Assembly (NCBI GenBank): GCA_037179335.1
Contig: JAKZHN010000003.1
Location: 1,178,001-1,242,000 of the forward strand
DNA length: 64,000 bases
From: Cyclaneusma minus
Lineage: Eukaryota > Ascomycota > Leotiomycetes > Marthamycetales > Marthamycetaceae
Direction: 5' to 3'
Below the pieces are notes generated by a model. That model saw only the letters and a program-made list of their open reading frames with translations, did not search any database and was not told where the DNA came from. A program made the position numbers and the translations under genes. Of the stretch, positions 11,366-21,785 are shown piece after piece. Numbering within the stretch: position 1 is the first letter of the stretch; every line of letters begins with the position of its first letter.

Positions 11366-12537
11366 TGCGCCAGTTTGTCGCGCGTCACGGCGGACAGTTG
11401 TGCTGAGCCTTCGACTGGATCATGAAGGCCAGGCTCGTAGTTATCAGCGGCGGAGGTTCAATGCGCTGACACGACACCTGGCGGCCAATTTCGTAAGCTT
11501 CGTCGCACTCCGTAACCTCAGCCATTTTCCAGGAACCAGCTTAGGACGAGGCTGGGGTTCAGGGCGGAGTCACGGCGGATCAGGTGCACGTGACACACGG
11601 CTGCGGATCTTGTCGGCGGTGGATCAGACTGTGGAGCCAATTACATGCTAGCGGCCGCAGGAATGGCATGGGCTGGCGACATAATGCCATTTCGTGTCAG
11701 TCCGTCACAACATCTTCCATTCTGTGCCTTTCCGAATATTGGCATCACCAGCGTTGCCAAGGAAGGAAGCCTTATCTGAAGGTATATGTTCCATCTCCGA
11801 AGTTCCTTGGGCTCTTCTATGGTCTATGTACAGGCGAGTGCCACGTTCTCCGTTCAATTGATTCATTGTGCAAAATGCAAATTGCAAATCGGTGTACAAT
11901 GTAGCGATCCGACCCCTCGTTTGTTCATGACGTCGATGACAACAGCAGAGAATTTTCGAAGCTGGTGACCGGCGAACAAGCACTTCAACCGTGCCAGGTG
12001 ACTTTCACCTCTTCGCGCCGGGAAGGCTTCTTCCATGGCCGTCTCGCTCCTCTGGCCCATTCCACGTCTCGGGGCAGCCAAGTTCGCGACTGGCCCATTC
12101 TAGACTGCCACACCAATCGCCGTTTGGCCTCCCCTATCAGCCAGGAGTAGCCCGGCACCTGCATCAAGCAAGGATTGGCAGATCGCGCCTCCACATCAAA
12201 TTAATCGGAGCTGTCGTCATGGCTGGAGCGCCGGTCGAGACGCGAGTCGACAAGCTCTGGAGGCGAGTAGAGCACTAGCTCACTAGCAAGTGCGAGACTT
12301 CTCCCAGCTACCAGGAACGTTCCAATTCTCCGTCAGACCATCAATCACATCAACCCTTTCCGGGACGAGATCCACACATCGTGGGACATCCAGAACATCC
12401 GATTCCATGGTACCTCTCGGTCAACTTCCCGTTGAGATACTCTAACGGTTCGCCGCCGGTCGCACCAACCTCAAACCCCAAGACCTCATGTGCAGATAGC
12501 ATATCTCGAAACACCTGCTCGCGAACCACCCGTACTC
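11366..12537. promoter_or_regulatory. Bidirectional carRA/carX promoter region
   Basis: This 1.17-kb gap separates the divergent carRA and carX-like starts. GATC is present at 11578, 11606 and 11622, three copies within 48 bp, next to a perfect CACGTG at 11587-11592. GATC clusters are the expected core of fungal White-Collar binding sites, so light control of both genes is plausible. The distal half may include an untranslated leader or a short upstream exon of the carX-like gene. Confidence 0.45.
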
Positions 12538-14754
12538 ATGACTCTCCATGAGAAGCAACATAGCAGGTCTAAGAAACCTCATCCATACCTCCATGGCAAC
12601 TTCGCCCCCGTCCACAAAACACTCCCTCTCACACCCTGTTCCTATGCCGGCACTATCCCCGCCGAGCTCGCCGGTGGCCAATACGTCCGCAATGGAGGAA
12701 ATCCAGTAACGAACGAAGACCTTGGTCGAGACGCGCATTGGTTCGACGGCGATGGCATGTTGTCGGGCGTAGCCTTCATCCGCACTCCCAACAATCAAAT
12801 CACCCCTCACTTCGTCAATCAATTCATCCTTACCGATGTCTACCTCTCGACGCTCACCACCCACTCTTTAAAGCTCCCAATCCTCCCCAGCATCGCAACC
12901 CTCGTCAACCCAGCATCCTCCCTCATAACCATAATCTTGCGCATCTTCCGAACCATCTTCCTAGTGATACTATCACATTTGCCAGGATCACAGCAAGCCA
13001 TCAAGAAAATCAGCGTTGCAAATACGGGAATCTACTACCACGATGGCCGAGCATTGGCGACTTGTGAAAGTGGTCCACCAATGCGCTTCACTCTCCCCGA
13101 TCTCTCCACAGTCGGCTGGTACGATGGACGCGATGCCGAAAACGAACCACCCGCCGAGGCCGAACAAGTTTCAGGGGAAGGTTTCGGCGGTTCTGGGCTA
13201 TTAAAATTCATGAAAGAGTGGACAACTGCACATCCAAGGATCGATCCCGTCACCAAGGACTTGATTCTGTATCATAGCACGTTTGTCGCGCCTTTCGTGC
13301 AGTATTCTGTTATCCCCAGTACTTTGGACAAGAACAAGGCATCCAATGTCTCGAAGATCGCAAAGGTTTATGGCGGCAATATGACAGGACGGAAGGAAAG
13401 CATAAGAGGGAGGAGAGCGAGCATGAGAGAAAGGAGAGATAGAGGTGAAAAGGAGAGCAGGAGATTGGTGAATGCTGCTGTACCGGGTGTCAAGTCGGCG
13501 AAGATGATGCACGACTTTGGCGTTTCCTCTACACATACCGTCATTATGGACCTTCCTCTCTCGCTCGACCCACGCAACCTTATTTACAACGAACCAGTTG
13601 TATCCTACGACCCATCTGGCGTGTCACGTTTTGGTGTCTTTCCGCGCTGGGATCCCAGTGCTGTTCGGTGGTTTGAGACAAGGCCTTGCTGTATCTTTCA
13701 CACCGCGAACACTTGGTCTGAAACCTCTGTGGTGAAAAATGAAGCCGGGGAAAAAGAAGACGTGACTGCGGTCAACATGCTAGCTTGTCGTCTTACGTCG
13801 AGTAGCTTGGTCTTCTCCGCAGGCAATGTGGCGGCGCCACAGACGAAACGCACGACTGTGGAAATGGAGGAAGAGCAGTGCAGGCTCTATTACTATCGCT
13901 TCAACCTTTCGTCTCCTTCTTCCCCGTCCAGCAATTCAAAGCCATCCAATACGATTACGCACGAATGGGCCCTCTCGGCAATCCCTTTCGAATTCCCTTC
14001 CTTGCGTGAAGACCGAAGCATGAAAGACGCACGCTTCATCTACGGCTGTTCCGTGTCAGACGCAACGTTTGGCGCTGCTCTCGGCCGCGCTGTGAAGATT
14101 GACTCGTTGGTCAAGGTAGATGTGCAAAAGCTGATTGCTAAAGGAAAAGAACATCCGCCGGAGAAGGTCACTGGCTGTGTGGATATGCGCAGCGTAGCCG
14201 AAATCTTGGCAGAAGACGACCCGGAAGACGCAATCCGTGTTTTCAAACTACCTCCCGGCTGGTATGCTCAAGAATCTCGCTTCGTTCCCCGTGATCCCAC
14301 TTCCAAGTCTTCGGCTTCGCGCCGGTCGTCCAGATCTTCTCTGTCTCAAGACAGCGAAGGCGAAAAAGACGGCAGTGTTAGTGGGAAGTGGGGGATTGAA
14401 GAAGAGCGAGAAGATGATGGATATCTTTTGACGTATGTGTTTGATGAGAGTCAGCTGGATGAGAGGGGGGAAATGCGGGCGGGGGCGAAGAGTGAGTTGT
14501 GGGTTGTGGATGCGAGGGATATGAAGACGGTGGTTTGTAAGGTGAAGTTGCCGCAGAGGGTGCCGTATGGGTTGCATGGGAGTTGGTTTGGGGAGGAGGA
14601 GGTTAGGGGGCAGAGGGGGGTGGAGAGAGTTAGGAGTGTGCCTAATTTGGCGAAGATGAAGGGGGTTCAGGGCGGGTGTGCGGAGGTTGATGGTGGCGTT
14701 TGGTGGGATGTGTGGATGGGGGTGAGGGGAAGGTTGCTGGGGTGGCTTGGATAG
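12538..14754 (+). CDS. carX: Carotenoid cleavage oxygenase (retinal-forming CarX type)
   Basis: This is a non-haem iron oxygenase of about 738 residues from the ATG at 12538. By family it cleaves beta-carotene or a similar carotenoid to retinal, which would supply the clustered rhodopsin. The four iron-ligand histidines are visible: AHPRIDP (codon at 13231), MMHDFG (13510), IFHTAN (13699) and LHGSW (14575). The N-terminal YVRNGGNPV and HWFDGDGML segments fit the family. Two unusual inserts are present: a very basic stretch just before the second histidine (about 13,380-13,470) and a Ser-rich acidic stretch near 14,300-14,400. The frame is open upstream to 12490, so a further 5' exon cannot be excluded. 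CarT/CAO-2-type apocarotenoid specificity is an alternative, but cluster position favours CarX. Confidence 0.92.
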   Translation: MTLHEKQHSRSKKPHPYLHGNFAPVHKTLPLTPCSYAGTIPAELAGGQYVRNGGNPVTNEDLGRDAHWFDGDGMLSGVAFIRTPNNQITPHFVNQFILTDVYLSTLTTHSLKLPILPSIATLVNPASSLITIILRIFRTIFLVILSHLPGSQQAIKKISVANTGIYYHDGRALATCESGPPMRFTLPDLSTVGWYDGRDAENEPPAEAEQVSGEGFGGSGLLKFMKEWTTAHPRIDPVTKDLILYHSTFVAPFVQYSVIPSTLDKNKASNVSKIAKVYGGNMTGRKESIRGRRASMRERRDRGEKESRRLVNAAVPGVKSAKMMHDFGVSSTHTVIMDLPLSLDPRNLIYNEPVVSYDPSGVSRFGVFPRWDPSAVRWFETRPCCIFHTANTWSETSVVKNEAGEKEDVTAVNMLACRLTSSSLVFSAGNVAAPQTKRTTVEMEEEQCRLYYYRFNLSSPSSPSSNSKPSNTITHEWALSAIPFEFPSLREDRSMKDARFIYGCSVSDATFGAALGRAVKIDSLVKVDVQKLIAKGKEHPPEKVTGCVDMRSVAEILAEDDPEDAIRVFKLPPGWYAQESRFVPRDPTSKSSASRRSSRSSLSQDSEGEKDGSVSGKWGIEEEREDDGYLLTYVFDESQLDERGEMRAGAKSELWVVDARDMKTVVCKVKLPQRVPYGLHGSWFGEEEVRGQRGVERVRSVPNLAKMKGVQGGCAEVDGGVWWDVWMGVRGRLLGWLG

Positions 14755-15381
14755 GGGAATGGAAGGGGTGTAGTGTAGTGTGTATTCGGAGGGGGTTCTT
14801 TATGAGAAATGGGTTTATGCACATATGGGGTGGGGGGGGGGGCGGTTCATGGTGATGCATACTCGGCGTTCGGGAAAAACTGAGCTCACGCTTACCAAGT
14901 TTCAAGGCAGGCATACCCTCTCCATCCCTTGTCGTTTGGAGTTAAGTAGCGGGTTGCAAATATGGGTGGGCAATAGCTTAGTAGCATTCTCCGGCCGTCG
15001 ACGGCACTAATGCATAATCATCGTCACTCAACCATGGTCTGCTACATACCTCCCTACTCGACACCTGTTCCCTTGCTCGTTTCTGTATCACTAGAAGCCA
15101 GTAACTTGGTGCCAAGTGGAACTGCTGAGGCACCCAACCAGGAAACAGAATCCAACCGCTGCAATTCAGAGCCCATTGAAAACAGCCTTCATTGGAGAAA
15201 CGCTCAAGCTGCGAGTAATTTACTTGACTGCAATCCAGCGGACCAGCTTTCAAGGCAAAGAGAGTACCTATTCATTCATACTTTTGTAGGCTAGGCACTA
15301 CAATAACGTCCTATCCCAAACCCAGCTACCAACCATCGCCCGCTTGCCCTTCTCCACCCCCTTTCGTTCCCGCGCACCCCC
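14755..15381. other. Intergenic, convergent 3' ends
   Basis: This is the gap between the carX-like stop and the GST stop. It has a short G-run at about 14,830-14,841. I see no gene. Confidence 0.5.
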
Positions 15382-16315
15382 TTATCCCAAATAAGCCTCA
15401 CTCTCCAAAAACTTCCTAATATTCGGCCTCGTCTCCACCGCATCAACCAGCTGCACCAACCTGCCATATTCCTTCAAACCCTTCCGTCCCTCCTGCGTCA
15501 AATTCTCATCATGCAGCAATTGGTACAACACCAAATCCGCATACGTAAAAGTCTGACCACACACAAAAGGTCCTTGAGCGGAAATGTCGGAGCTGCTCAG
15601 ATGCTGCTCAATGGCTTTGAGGAAGCGGGCGCGGTCGCCGGAGCAGTGTCTGGGGTAGTCTTCTTTTTGGTTGTCGGAGAAGAAGGCGGTTATGAAGAGT
15701 GTGCGCCCTCTCGGTTTTGCATTAGTTAGGATAGGAATGAAGATTGGGAATTTGGAGAGCTATTGGGGAGATGTGGAAATCGAGAAAGAAAGGAATGGGG
15801 GTTTTGGAAAGGAGACGGACAGTCGATGACGATGTCGCAAATCATGTCAGCCCAGTATTTCTCGTCTTCGGTTTTTCCATCATAGGCACCAAGTTGCCGA
15901 GCCCAGTGACGCAGGATTGCATAGGTTTGCGTTAGGATACGGCCGTTGGGCATCTCGATGATGGGGATGTTGGTTGTGGGGTTTTGTTTGGTGACCTTGT
16001 CGCTTTGCTTTTGTTGGGGCCATTCGTCGAAGGTGTAGCGGATGTCTTTGTAGGCTGCTCCTGCGTCCTGTTACGATGGTATATTCATTAGCACCATTCC
16101 AGTTCATAGGAGAAGGGAAGCCGGGAAGTGCCCTATTGGTATGCCTTGAGAGGGTGGGAATTGTGAGGAGGAAACTGAGTGAAACGTACGATCAGCATCA
16201 AGCGCACAGCTTGTCCACGACCACGAGACTGGAAGTCGAAATAGGTGATCACAGGCACGCCGCCGATGGCCTTGTTGGCAGCACTTTCGGTGCCATAGCT
16301 CAGTTCGCGAACCAT
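15382..16315 (-). CDS. Glutathione S-transferase
   Basis: This is a predicted cytosolic GST of 232 residues that conjugates glutathione to electrophiles. Exons are 16315-16190, 16067-15821 and 15707-15382. The N-terminal thioredoxin-like half includes VITYFDFQSRGRGQAVRLM, whose early Tyr suggests a sigma-like class. It also has NPTTNIPIIEM and the glutathione-binding LTQTYAILRHWAR. The C-terminal helical half has TFTYADLVLYQLL. An in-frame TAG lies just upstream of the chosen ATG, so this is the first possible Met. Intron 2 (15820-15708) begins with GTCCGT, the same rare donor used in carB; the frame across it (DWRTLF) supports the join. Confidence 0.93.
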
Positions 16316-17384
16316 TTCGTTCAAGTTCTCCTGAAGTTCCTAGACTTTCTCAAGTTTCTCGGTCGATAGCAGCTGTTGGAAGCAGTAAATTCAGTAAGTG
16401 CTGGAGATGTTAGCAGGATAGCAAAACGATAGGACGTGTAATGCCATGTTTATAAGAACCAGCTTGACGTGCTGGAAGCTTTTAGCTGCTGATCTGATGG
16501 GAGGTTGAGGTGGGGTAGCGGGAGTTGTTGCAGGTTGGTAGGTCCGTGCCAAGCCCGGTCCCGGCGGAAGGTGGATCCGGGTGTGGAGCTCGAACCGCGA
16601 CACCACACCAGGGGTCTTAGAAGTGGCCAGCTGGCCTTAGAAGACCGCAGAAGCTGCTAGAAGTGTAGATTAGAGTAGATATAGCCTTCGAGGAGCTCAC
16701 AGGAACTCCTCAGCCAATTCTACATGTTCTTATCCCCTGCCTACTGTTCTACAGGAGTTAGGTTCATGTTATGACGCTTTGGTCTCGACTTCGTCCTGAG
16801 CTTGTTCCAAACTATGGGGAGAGTCGGCGCGGGTGGAGGGAACAAGGAGGAGAGATGGCAGAGCGATGAAGCTATCGCTAGTGACTGTCCAGCGTCTGAT
16901 GATCCCGATACTGCCGAGATGTTGCAACCTGAAAAGCTCTCTTTGTAAGTACTTGTCCTCTCGTGGAAGCAAGTAGCAACCTGTGAGGATTTTCCCGGCA
17001 TCTAGTGGCCCTGAGCGTAGCAAAAACGGGCAATGTACAGTCGTGGAGGAGATGCTCGTTCGTCGTTTGGAAAAGTACGACCCCGCGGTTCGAGAAAAAC
17101 GCGGCTAAGTTGCCGAAACGGGAAAAGATGAGGCTTCGTGGATTTCAATTCCGCATGCAACGAAGCACAGGCTACAGCCTACGTATTCAAGAAAAAAAAT
17201 CAATCGAAAATCAATCGTTTATACTACAAACCTCATCCTAACTAAGTTATATATTTATTCATACTGCAAGCCTTGCCGCAGGATCAAAACAACGGAAATA
17301 AATGTGAAAAGATCCAAATTCGTAGCGTGTCGGTGACGATATATAATCTGCAATTTGCCAAAATTTGCCACATTCAGAAGATAG
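16316..17384. other. Intergenic upstream of GST
   Basis: This is the GST promoter side plus about 900 bp of AT-richer DNA leading to the tRNA gene. No supported gene or repeat is visible. Confidence 0.4.
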
Positions 17385-17456
17385 GCTCTCGTGGCTCAAT
17401 GGCAGAGCGTTGGACTTCTAATCCAAAGGCTGCGAGTTCGAGTCTCGCCGAGAGTG
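17385..17456 (+). tRNA. tRNA-Arg (anticodon TCT)
   Basis: This is a complete 72-nt cloverleaf without an intron. The acceptor arm GCTCTCG pairs with CGAGAGT (first pair G-U). The D stem is GCTC/GAGC. The anticodon stem TTGGA/TCCAA encloses the loop CTTCTAA, giving anticodon TCT. The variable loop has five bases, and the T arm is GCGAG-TTCGAGT-CTCGC. It would read AGA codons. Confidence 0.97.
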
Positions 17457-19043
17457 TTTGCCTTTTTGCACTTTTTGAAAATTGATTTCGGATGCGGCGA
17501 GATGCGCTGCATCGGCGTCTGCAATCAGATTTGGATCGGAGGAAAACTCGCGTGGCAACCATTCATTTCGTTGTGCTGTGTTTCACCGAGCTTTTGTTGA
17601 AAGGTGCCCAGCACTCAGCGACCAGCGTGCGTGGAATAAATAGTCGGTTTAAAAAGGCGCGTTACTCTATTTTCCTATTGACTATCTGGGGTGTGTAGAC
17701 CGCCCTGTCCTGAGAAGGGCTAGGACAGAGCAGCGCATTTTACGAAGTCATCGAATTATTGCTTGGGAGGATAGCCGTCTGGTCTTGTGTGCCTATTCAG
17801 TCTTTCTTGCAGCTCCGACATTGCTCAACTTGGAGTTTTCACACGGACTTGAGACCGAGAGAACCGGGTGAAATGGCCTGGAACTTGGAAGAGACAGTAC
17901 ACAGATCTCCGGATCCCAGTTTAATTCTTCCGGCATCGATTTTGACTTCTGTCAGATCTGAGATTATACGCCTCTTGGCGGCATGGCCAGGTGGGTCGAG
18001 GTTGATAGCTCATTTTAAGCCGTAACGTGCCGATGCGTGACGGTTCAGCCTATGGATGTTACACGGCTCGTAAGTGTAAGTTTGCAAGTCCCAACAGATG
18101 CTGAAACGAAGTTGCAGATCCCCGGGGCCTATCAGGGATGCTATCCGGGGGCGCTATCCGAGGTTGAACAACCCGGCACCTGGAGTAGTATAGTACAATT
18201 TTGAAGAAATTCCATTGCCGCGGAGATGCGAGTTGAGTCTGCAAGATCGCGCATGTTTGTGAGTGATAATGTTAGCTGGCTGCTGTGCAGGCGGCAGACT
18301 GGCAGGATTTGGAATGGGAAGACATGAGTTGGAGGAACTTACGGTGTAGATTTAGAAGTAAACCCAAGGGCAGGGCTCACGTCTGCACTGCTGCAGTCGG
18401 AGAGCCCGCGGATGCTGCCGTTGGAATCTGCAATGGTGCCAGAATGTCGCGGGACACGAGTATACGACCGTGCATGCATATAGCAGTGCTCGCGGATCAA
18501 AAACGTGCATGAGAGTCACAATAACGGTCATGTGCGGATAAGATCGATTAGCGAGATTCAGAGAAATATGCATGTCAAGCTGCAGAACCGAGTGCCCGGA
18601 AAGGTACAAAGCGAAAGTAGACATATCATAAGGAAAAGAGGCGTGTGCCGAGATAGCTGGCCACTTGACATGCAGTGCTTTCACCGGGGAACTTTGATCG
18701 AGTGGAAAAAAAGGAGGAAATTGCAAGATGCTGGAAAGGGGCTGCAGAAGTGCGGTCAATCGCAGGGCTGCTTTCGAACTGGGGAGGCTCAAGAGTAGTA
18801 CCGATGTCTTTTTCTTGCCTTCTAAAGGGTGAAAGCCAAGTACACGACGAATACTTGAGATCAACCTGATTCTGAAAGACAAAAGACCATTTCGACACAA
18901 CTTCAACAGTGCACATTCACAACCACATCAAGACTCGGGAGCCACAACTTGACTTAGCAAAGCTGAACTCGAGTAAGACCACCCACTGTCATCACCCACC
19001 TTGTGCCTGGACAGTCACTAAGCCGTCGTCAGACACTTGCGAA
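17457..19043. other. Intergenic region after tRNA
   Basis: These 1.6 kb between the tRNA and the next gene show only short scattered open frames on both strands. The frame of 184 codons on the minus strand (18352-18906) has no family features, so I do not call it. Confidence 0.4.
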
Positions 19044-19838
19044 ATGAGTTCGCTGATGTCCCTTTGGCAACAAATCGAGAACGTGCAGCTCTCACTGAGA
19101 GATCACCGAGTACTTGATACCGAAGAAGTCAAAGAGACGGTACCGGGGGTTATAGATACCGTGGACTTGGACGAAGTCAATGAGTGGCACACGACGACTG
19201 TCGCGTCCATAGGTCCGAATACCCCTGGTGCCAGTGACTTAGGCAGTCTATGTGAAGCTGTTGGTCCGCTCCTGGTCGCCAGCTATGAGAGAGCGAATTT
19301 CTTGAGAGACTGGGCCTTGCGAGACGACGGGACTCGGGCGCCATTTGACGATGCAAGACACCTTTTGGACGAGGGACTTGGAGATCTGGTCTCAGCACTC
19401 CAAAAATTTCAAGTCGTCGGCGAGAACGGAAATCTGGAGAATGGACCCGCACGCGAGGTCATCAACAGATACTTGGAAAGGGCACTGAGGCTTGCGATTC
19501 AACTGCTCAGGGTGATTCTGGGACCCGACGATGAGACGATGAAAATCTGGGAAGAGGTCTTGGATGCCACCGGTCTGAAGCGGTTCAAATTCGATAGCCC
19601 AGAGCATTACCGGCGGGCCCAGATCCGGAATCCAACTTTGGACCAGGTGATTCCTCCTGTTCACGGGACACCCGGGCAGTTTTTGGCATCTGGATCTGTC
19701 AATATATGTCCGGTCCTCTTCCGACCCCCATTTGGTGGAGCAGCAATCGTGCGAAATGGAGCAGCACCGTCCATCTCTAGGATGACACTTTTCACGAGAT
19801 CTCATGAGAATGAAAGTTGCGAGAGAAATACTGAGTGA
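19044..19838 (+). CDS. Hypothetical protein, 264 residues
   Basis: I do not recognise a family. The frame is open from 18909, but the first ATG in good position is 19044 (MSSLMSLWQQIE). The product is acidic and mostly helical in appearance, with charged amphipathic segments (FDDARHLLDEGLGDLVSALQ and YLERALRLAIQLLRVIL). It has no signal peptide and no obvious membrane span. The C-terminal third is richer in Pro/Gly. Coding status rests on uninterrupted length and ordinary codon usage only. It could be a fungal lineage-specific protein. Confidence 0.5.
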   Translation: MSSLMSLWQQIENVQLSLRDHRVLDTEEVKETVPGVIDTVDLDEVNEWHTTTVASIGPNTPGASDLGSLCEAVGPLLVASYERANFLRDWALRDDGTRAPFDDARHLLDEGLGDLVSALQKFQVVGENGNLENGPAREVINRYLERALRLAIQLLRVILGPDDETMKIWEEVLDATGLKRFKFDSPEHYRRAQIRNPTLDQVIPPVHGTPGQFLASGSVNICPVLFRPPFGGAAIVRNGAAPSISRMTLFTRSHENESCERNTE

Positions 19839-20243
19839 CGGAGTAGGCTAGTGACGAGATTCGGAAGACAGGCTCGAAAGGGAAAATGTAACATACACTC
19901 AGAATTAGTCTATTGTGACTCTAGAAAGTCGGCTGGTCGTGTCGATGTTGTTGAAGAAAAGACGTGCTTCAATTTCTACGTCGGAATTTTAGCGTGGCCT
20001 CGGCCCGGGTTTTTCGGGAAGTCACATGGCGGCCCGAAAGTATCGGAAGCTAATTGAGCCCCAGAACCCCGGAACGTCTGATCTTCAGCTTCTTTTGACT
20101 ACACTCTTTCTTCGCTTCTCCAACTCCTCCTCTGGTGCTGAAGAACGACCACCACAAATTCCGGCGTGTGCAGTTGTCTTGGGTGGCACGATTACGAGAA
20201 TTGAGCGCTCCGAGAGCTCCCCGCACAAACCCAGACCGAACCT
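19839..20243. other. Intergenic, AIM11 promoter
   Basis: This 405-bp gap is followed by a start in CT-rich leader DNA. Nothing else is seen. Confidence 0.4.
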
Positions 20244-20819
20244 ATGGCCTTCCTCCAGCCAGCGACGACCATGTCCTCCAATCAAGAAGAACCGTCCCCT
20301 TCAGCTCCTGCCACTGAGTCCGAAGACTCTTCTCTCCTCTCCAGACGGTCTGCCCGCCAGTTTGGCCTCTTTGCCGCCGGTGCCGGCTTCTTCGCTATCT
20401 CCTCGCTGATCACACGAAGATCTCTGCTTCGGCGGTACAAGGCAACAATACCAAGCTTCTATCAGCCAAGCAATCGCCCACCGCCAGTCAATGGCGCTAT
20501 GGAAGCATTTGAGGCGCTCAATGTGGCGACGGTCAATGTGGCCAGTTTGGCATTGATGCTCACTGGTGGCGCCATGTGGGCTTTCAACATCTCGACGCTG
20601 GACGATTTCAGACAGCTGGTGCGCAAAAACATGGGCATGGACGGGCCTCTCGACAAGGAGGCTGAGGAGGAGATGGAACAGTGGCTGGCATCCATCCTTG
20701 CTCGGAGAGACATCAAAGAGGTCTGGAACCAGGTCAAGAGCGGGGAGCTCGACGGCAAGACCAAAGAGGCAAAGGACAAGACACAAGAGCCGGAAACAGA
20801 GGCGTCCAGAAAGCCATGA
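20244..20819 (+). CDS. AIM11: AIM11-like mitochondrial inheritance protein
   Basis: This single-exon gene encodes 191 residues, or 182 if the second ATG at 20271 is used. It matches the fungal AIM11 family (Altered Inheritance of Mitochondria 11) by its order of features. These are a Ser-rich N-terminus, SARQFGLFAAGAGFFAISSL (first hydrophobic segment), TRRSLLRRYKATIPSFY, VNGAMEAFEALNVATVN and a second hydrophobic segment near SLALMLTGGAMWAFNIS. An acidic helical tail follows (EEEMEQWLASILARRDIKE). Two membrane spans are predicted. The exact molecular role of the family is not established; yeast mutants affect mitochondrial DNA inheritance. Confidence 0.9.
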   Translation: MAFLQPATTMSSNQEEPSPSAPATESEDSSLLSRRSARQFGLFAAGAGFFAISSLITRRSLLRRYKATIPSFYQPSNRPPPVNGAMEAFEALNVATVNVASLALMLTGGAMWAFNISTLDDFRQLVRKNMGMDGPLDKEAEEEMEQWLASILARRDIKEVWNQVKSGELDGKTKEAKDKTQEPETEASRKP

Positions 20820-21785
20820 TATGATGCATATATCGCGCACATTTACTCGACCGCTACATGCGCAGCTTCGGTGGAAGCGGTCTTACGTGTACTATATCGA
20901 TTTCAGCTGCAAGGCCGGCGCATGGGGCAAACTTGGCGCACAAGGAAGAGGTCTTCATGGTTCGGCGACAGGTGCAGGACTATCATCTCTGAATGAGGGA
21001 TGAAAGGACAATATGCATGGAGAATGCTGCATACGAGAGTTTGGCCCAAGTTTGTGTCTCACCGGTCGACCCAAGCCGCCGGTACGAAAGAGTCAAACAA
21101 AAAGAGACTTGCTTTTCCCGAGCGACTACCTCCGTTCATACAGCTGCAACATTCTTGCACAGCATTCCATGCGATGATGCGGTATACGCCGGAGGAATCG
21201 CCACCCGAAAGAATTCGTCTGGTCCAATCATTTGCGTTTCGTGTCGGGTGAAATTACTTATGTTGTGGTCTGCGGGGTGCTTTGGCGAGATGGTGAAAAC
21301 ATGCTGTGATTCTGCTTCCGAGACATGAGCAGGTGGAAAAAAGATGGGACAACTCCACTCAGGAGGCCACGAGGGCCGACATATTCAGAAAACAACAAAT
21401 TTAATTGGTATCCGCCGATCTTGCCCAGACAGGATGCCCGCCGTGAGGACATGAAGATTCTTCGCTCCAGCCCATGATACGAGACGTGAGAGAGCCGTCT
21501 ATCTTACCACATAGCTTTCTGCACCCCGCAAGGTGCTCAAGCTCGAGGCTTCGTACAACCTCAACGCCCTATGTACAGGTCTGGCCAATTTCTCAGCGGC
21601 AAGAGGTGAAAAGAGGGAGTTGAGCTCTGCCCCCAGCCCCAGGTCGGATTTTCTGGAATTCTTTAGAAACTGCAGAAATTACTGAAGATCGACGAGCGCA
21701 CTTAAATCAGTCCTGACTTGAACACGAACCCCTTTTCAGGATTTGTCTTCAGCTCAAGCTCCACGTCCATCCCCCAACACACGCC
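20820..21785. other. Intergenic
   Basis: This is about 970 bp between two plus-strand genes. Several short overlapping open frames exist, but none has recognisable content. Confidence 0.4.

Noticed and set aside
18352..18906. Minus-strand frame of 184 codons
   Set aside because: No family features; the region looks like ordinary intergenic DNA.
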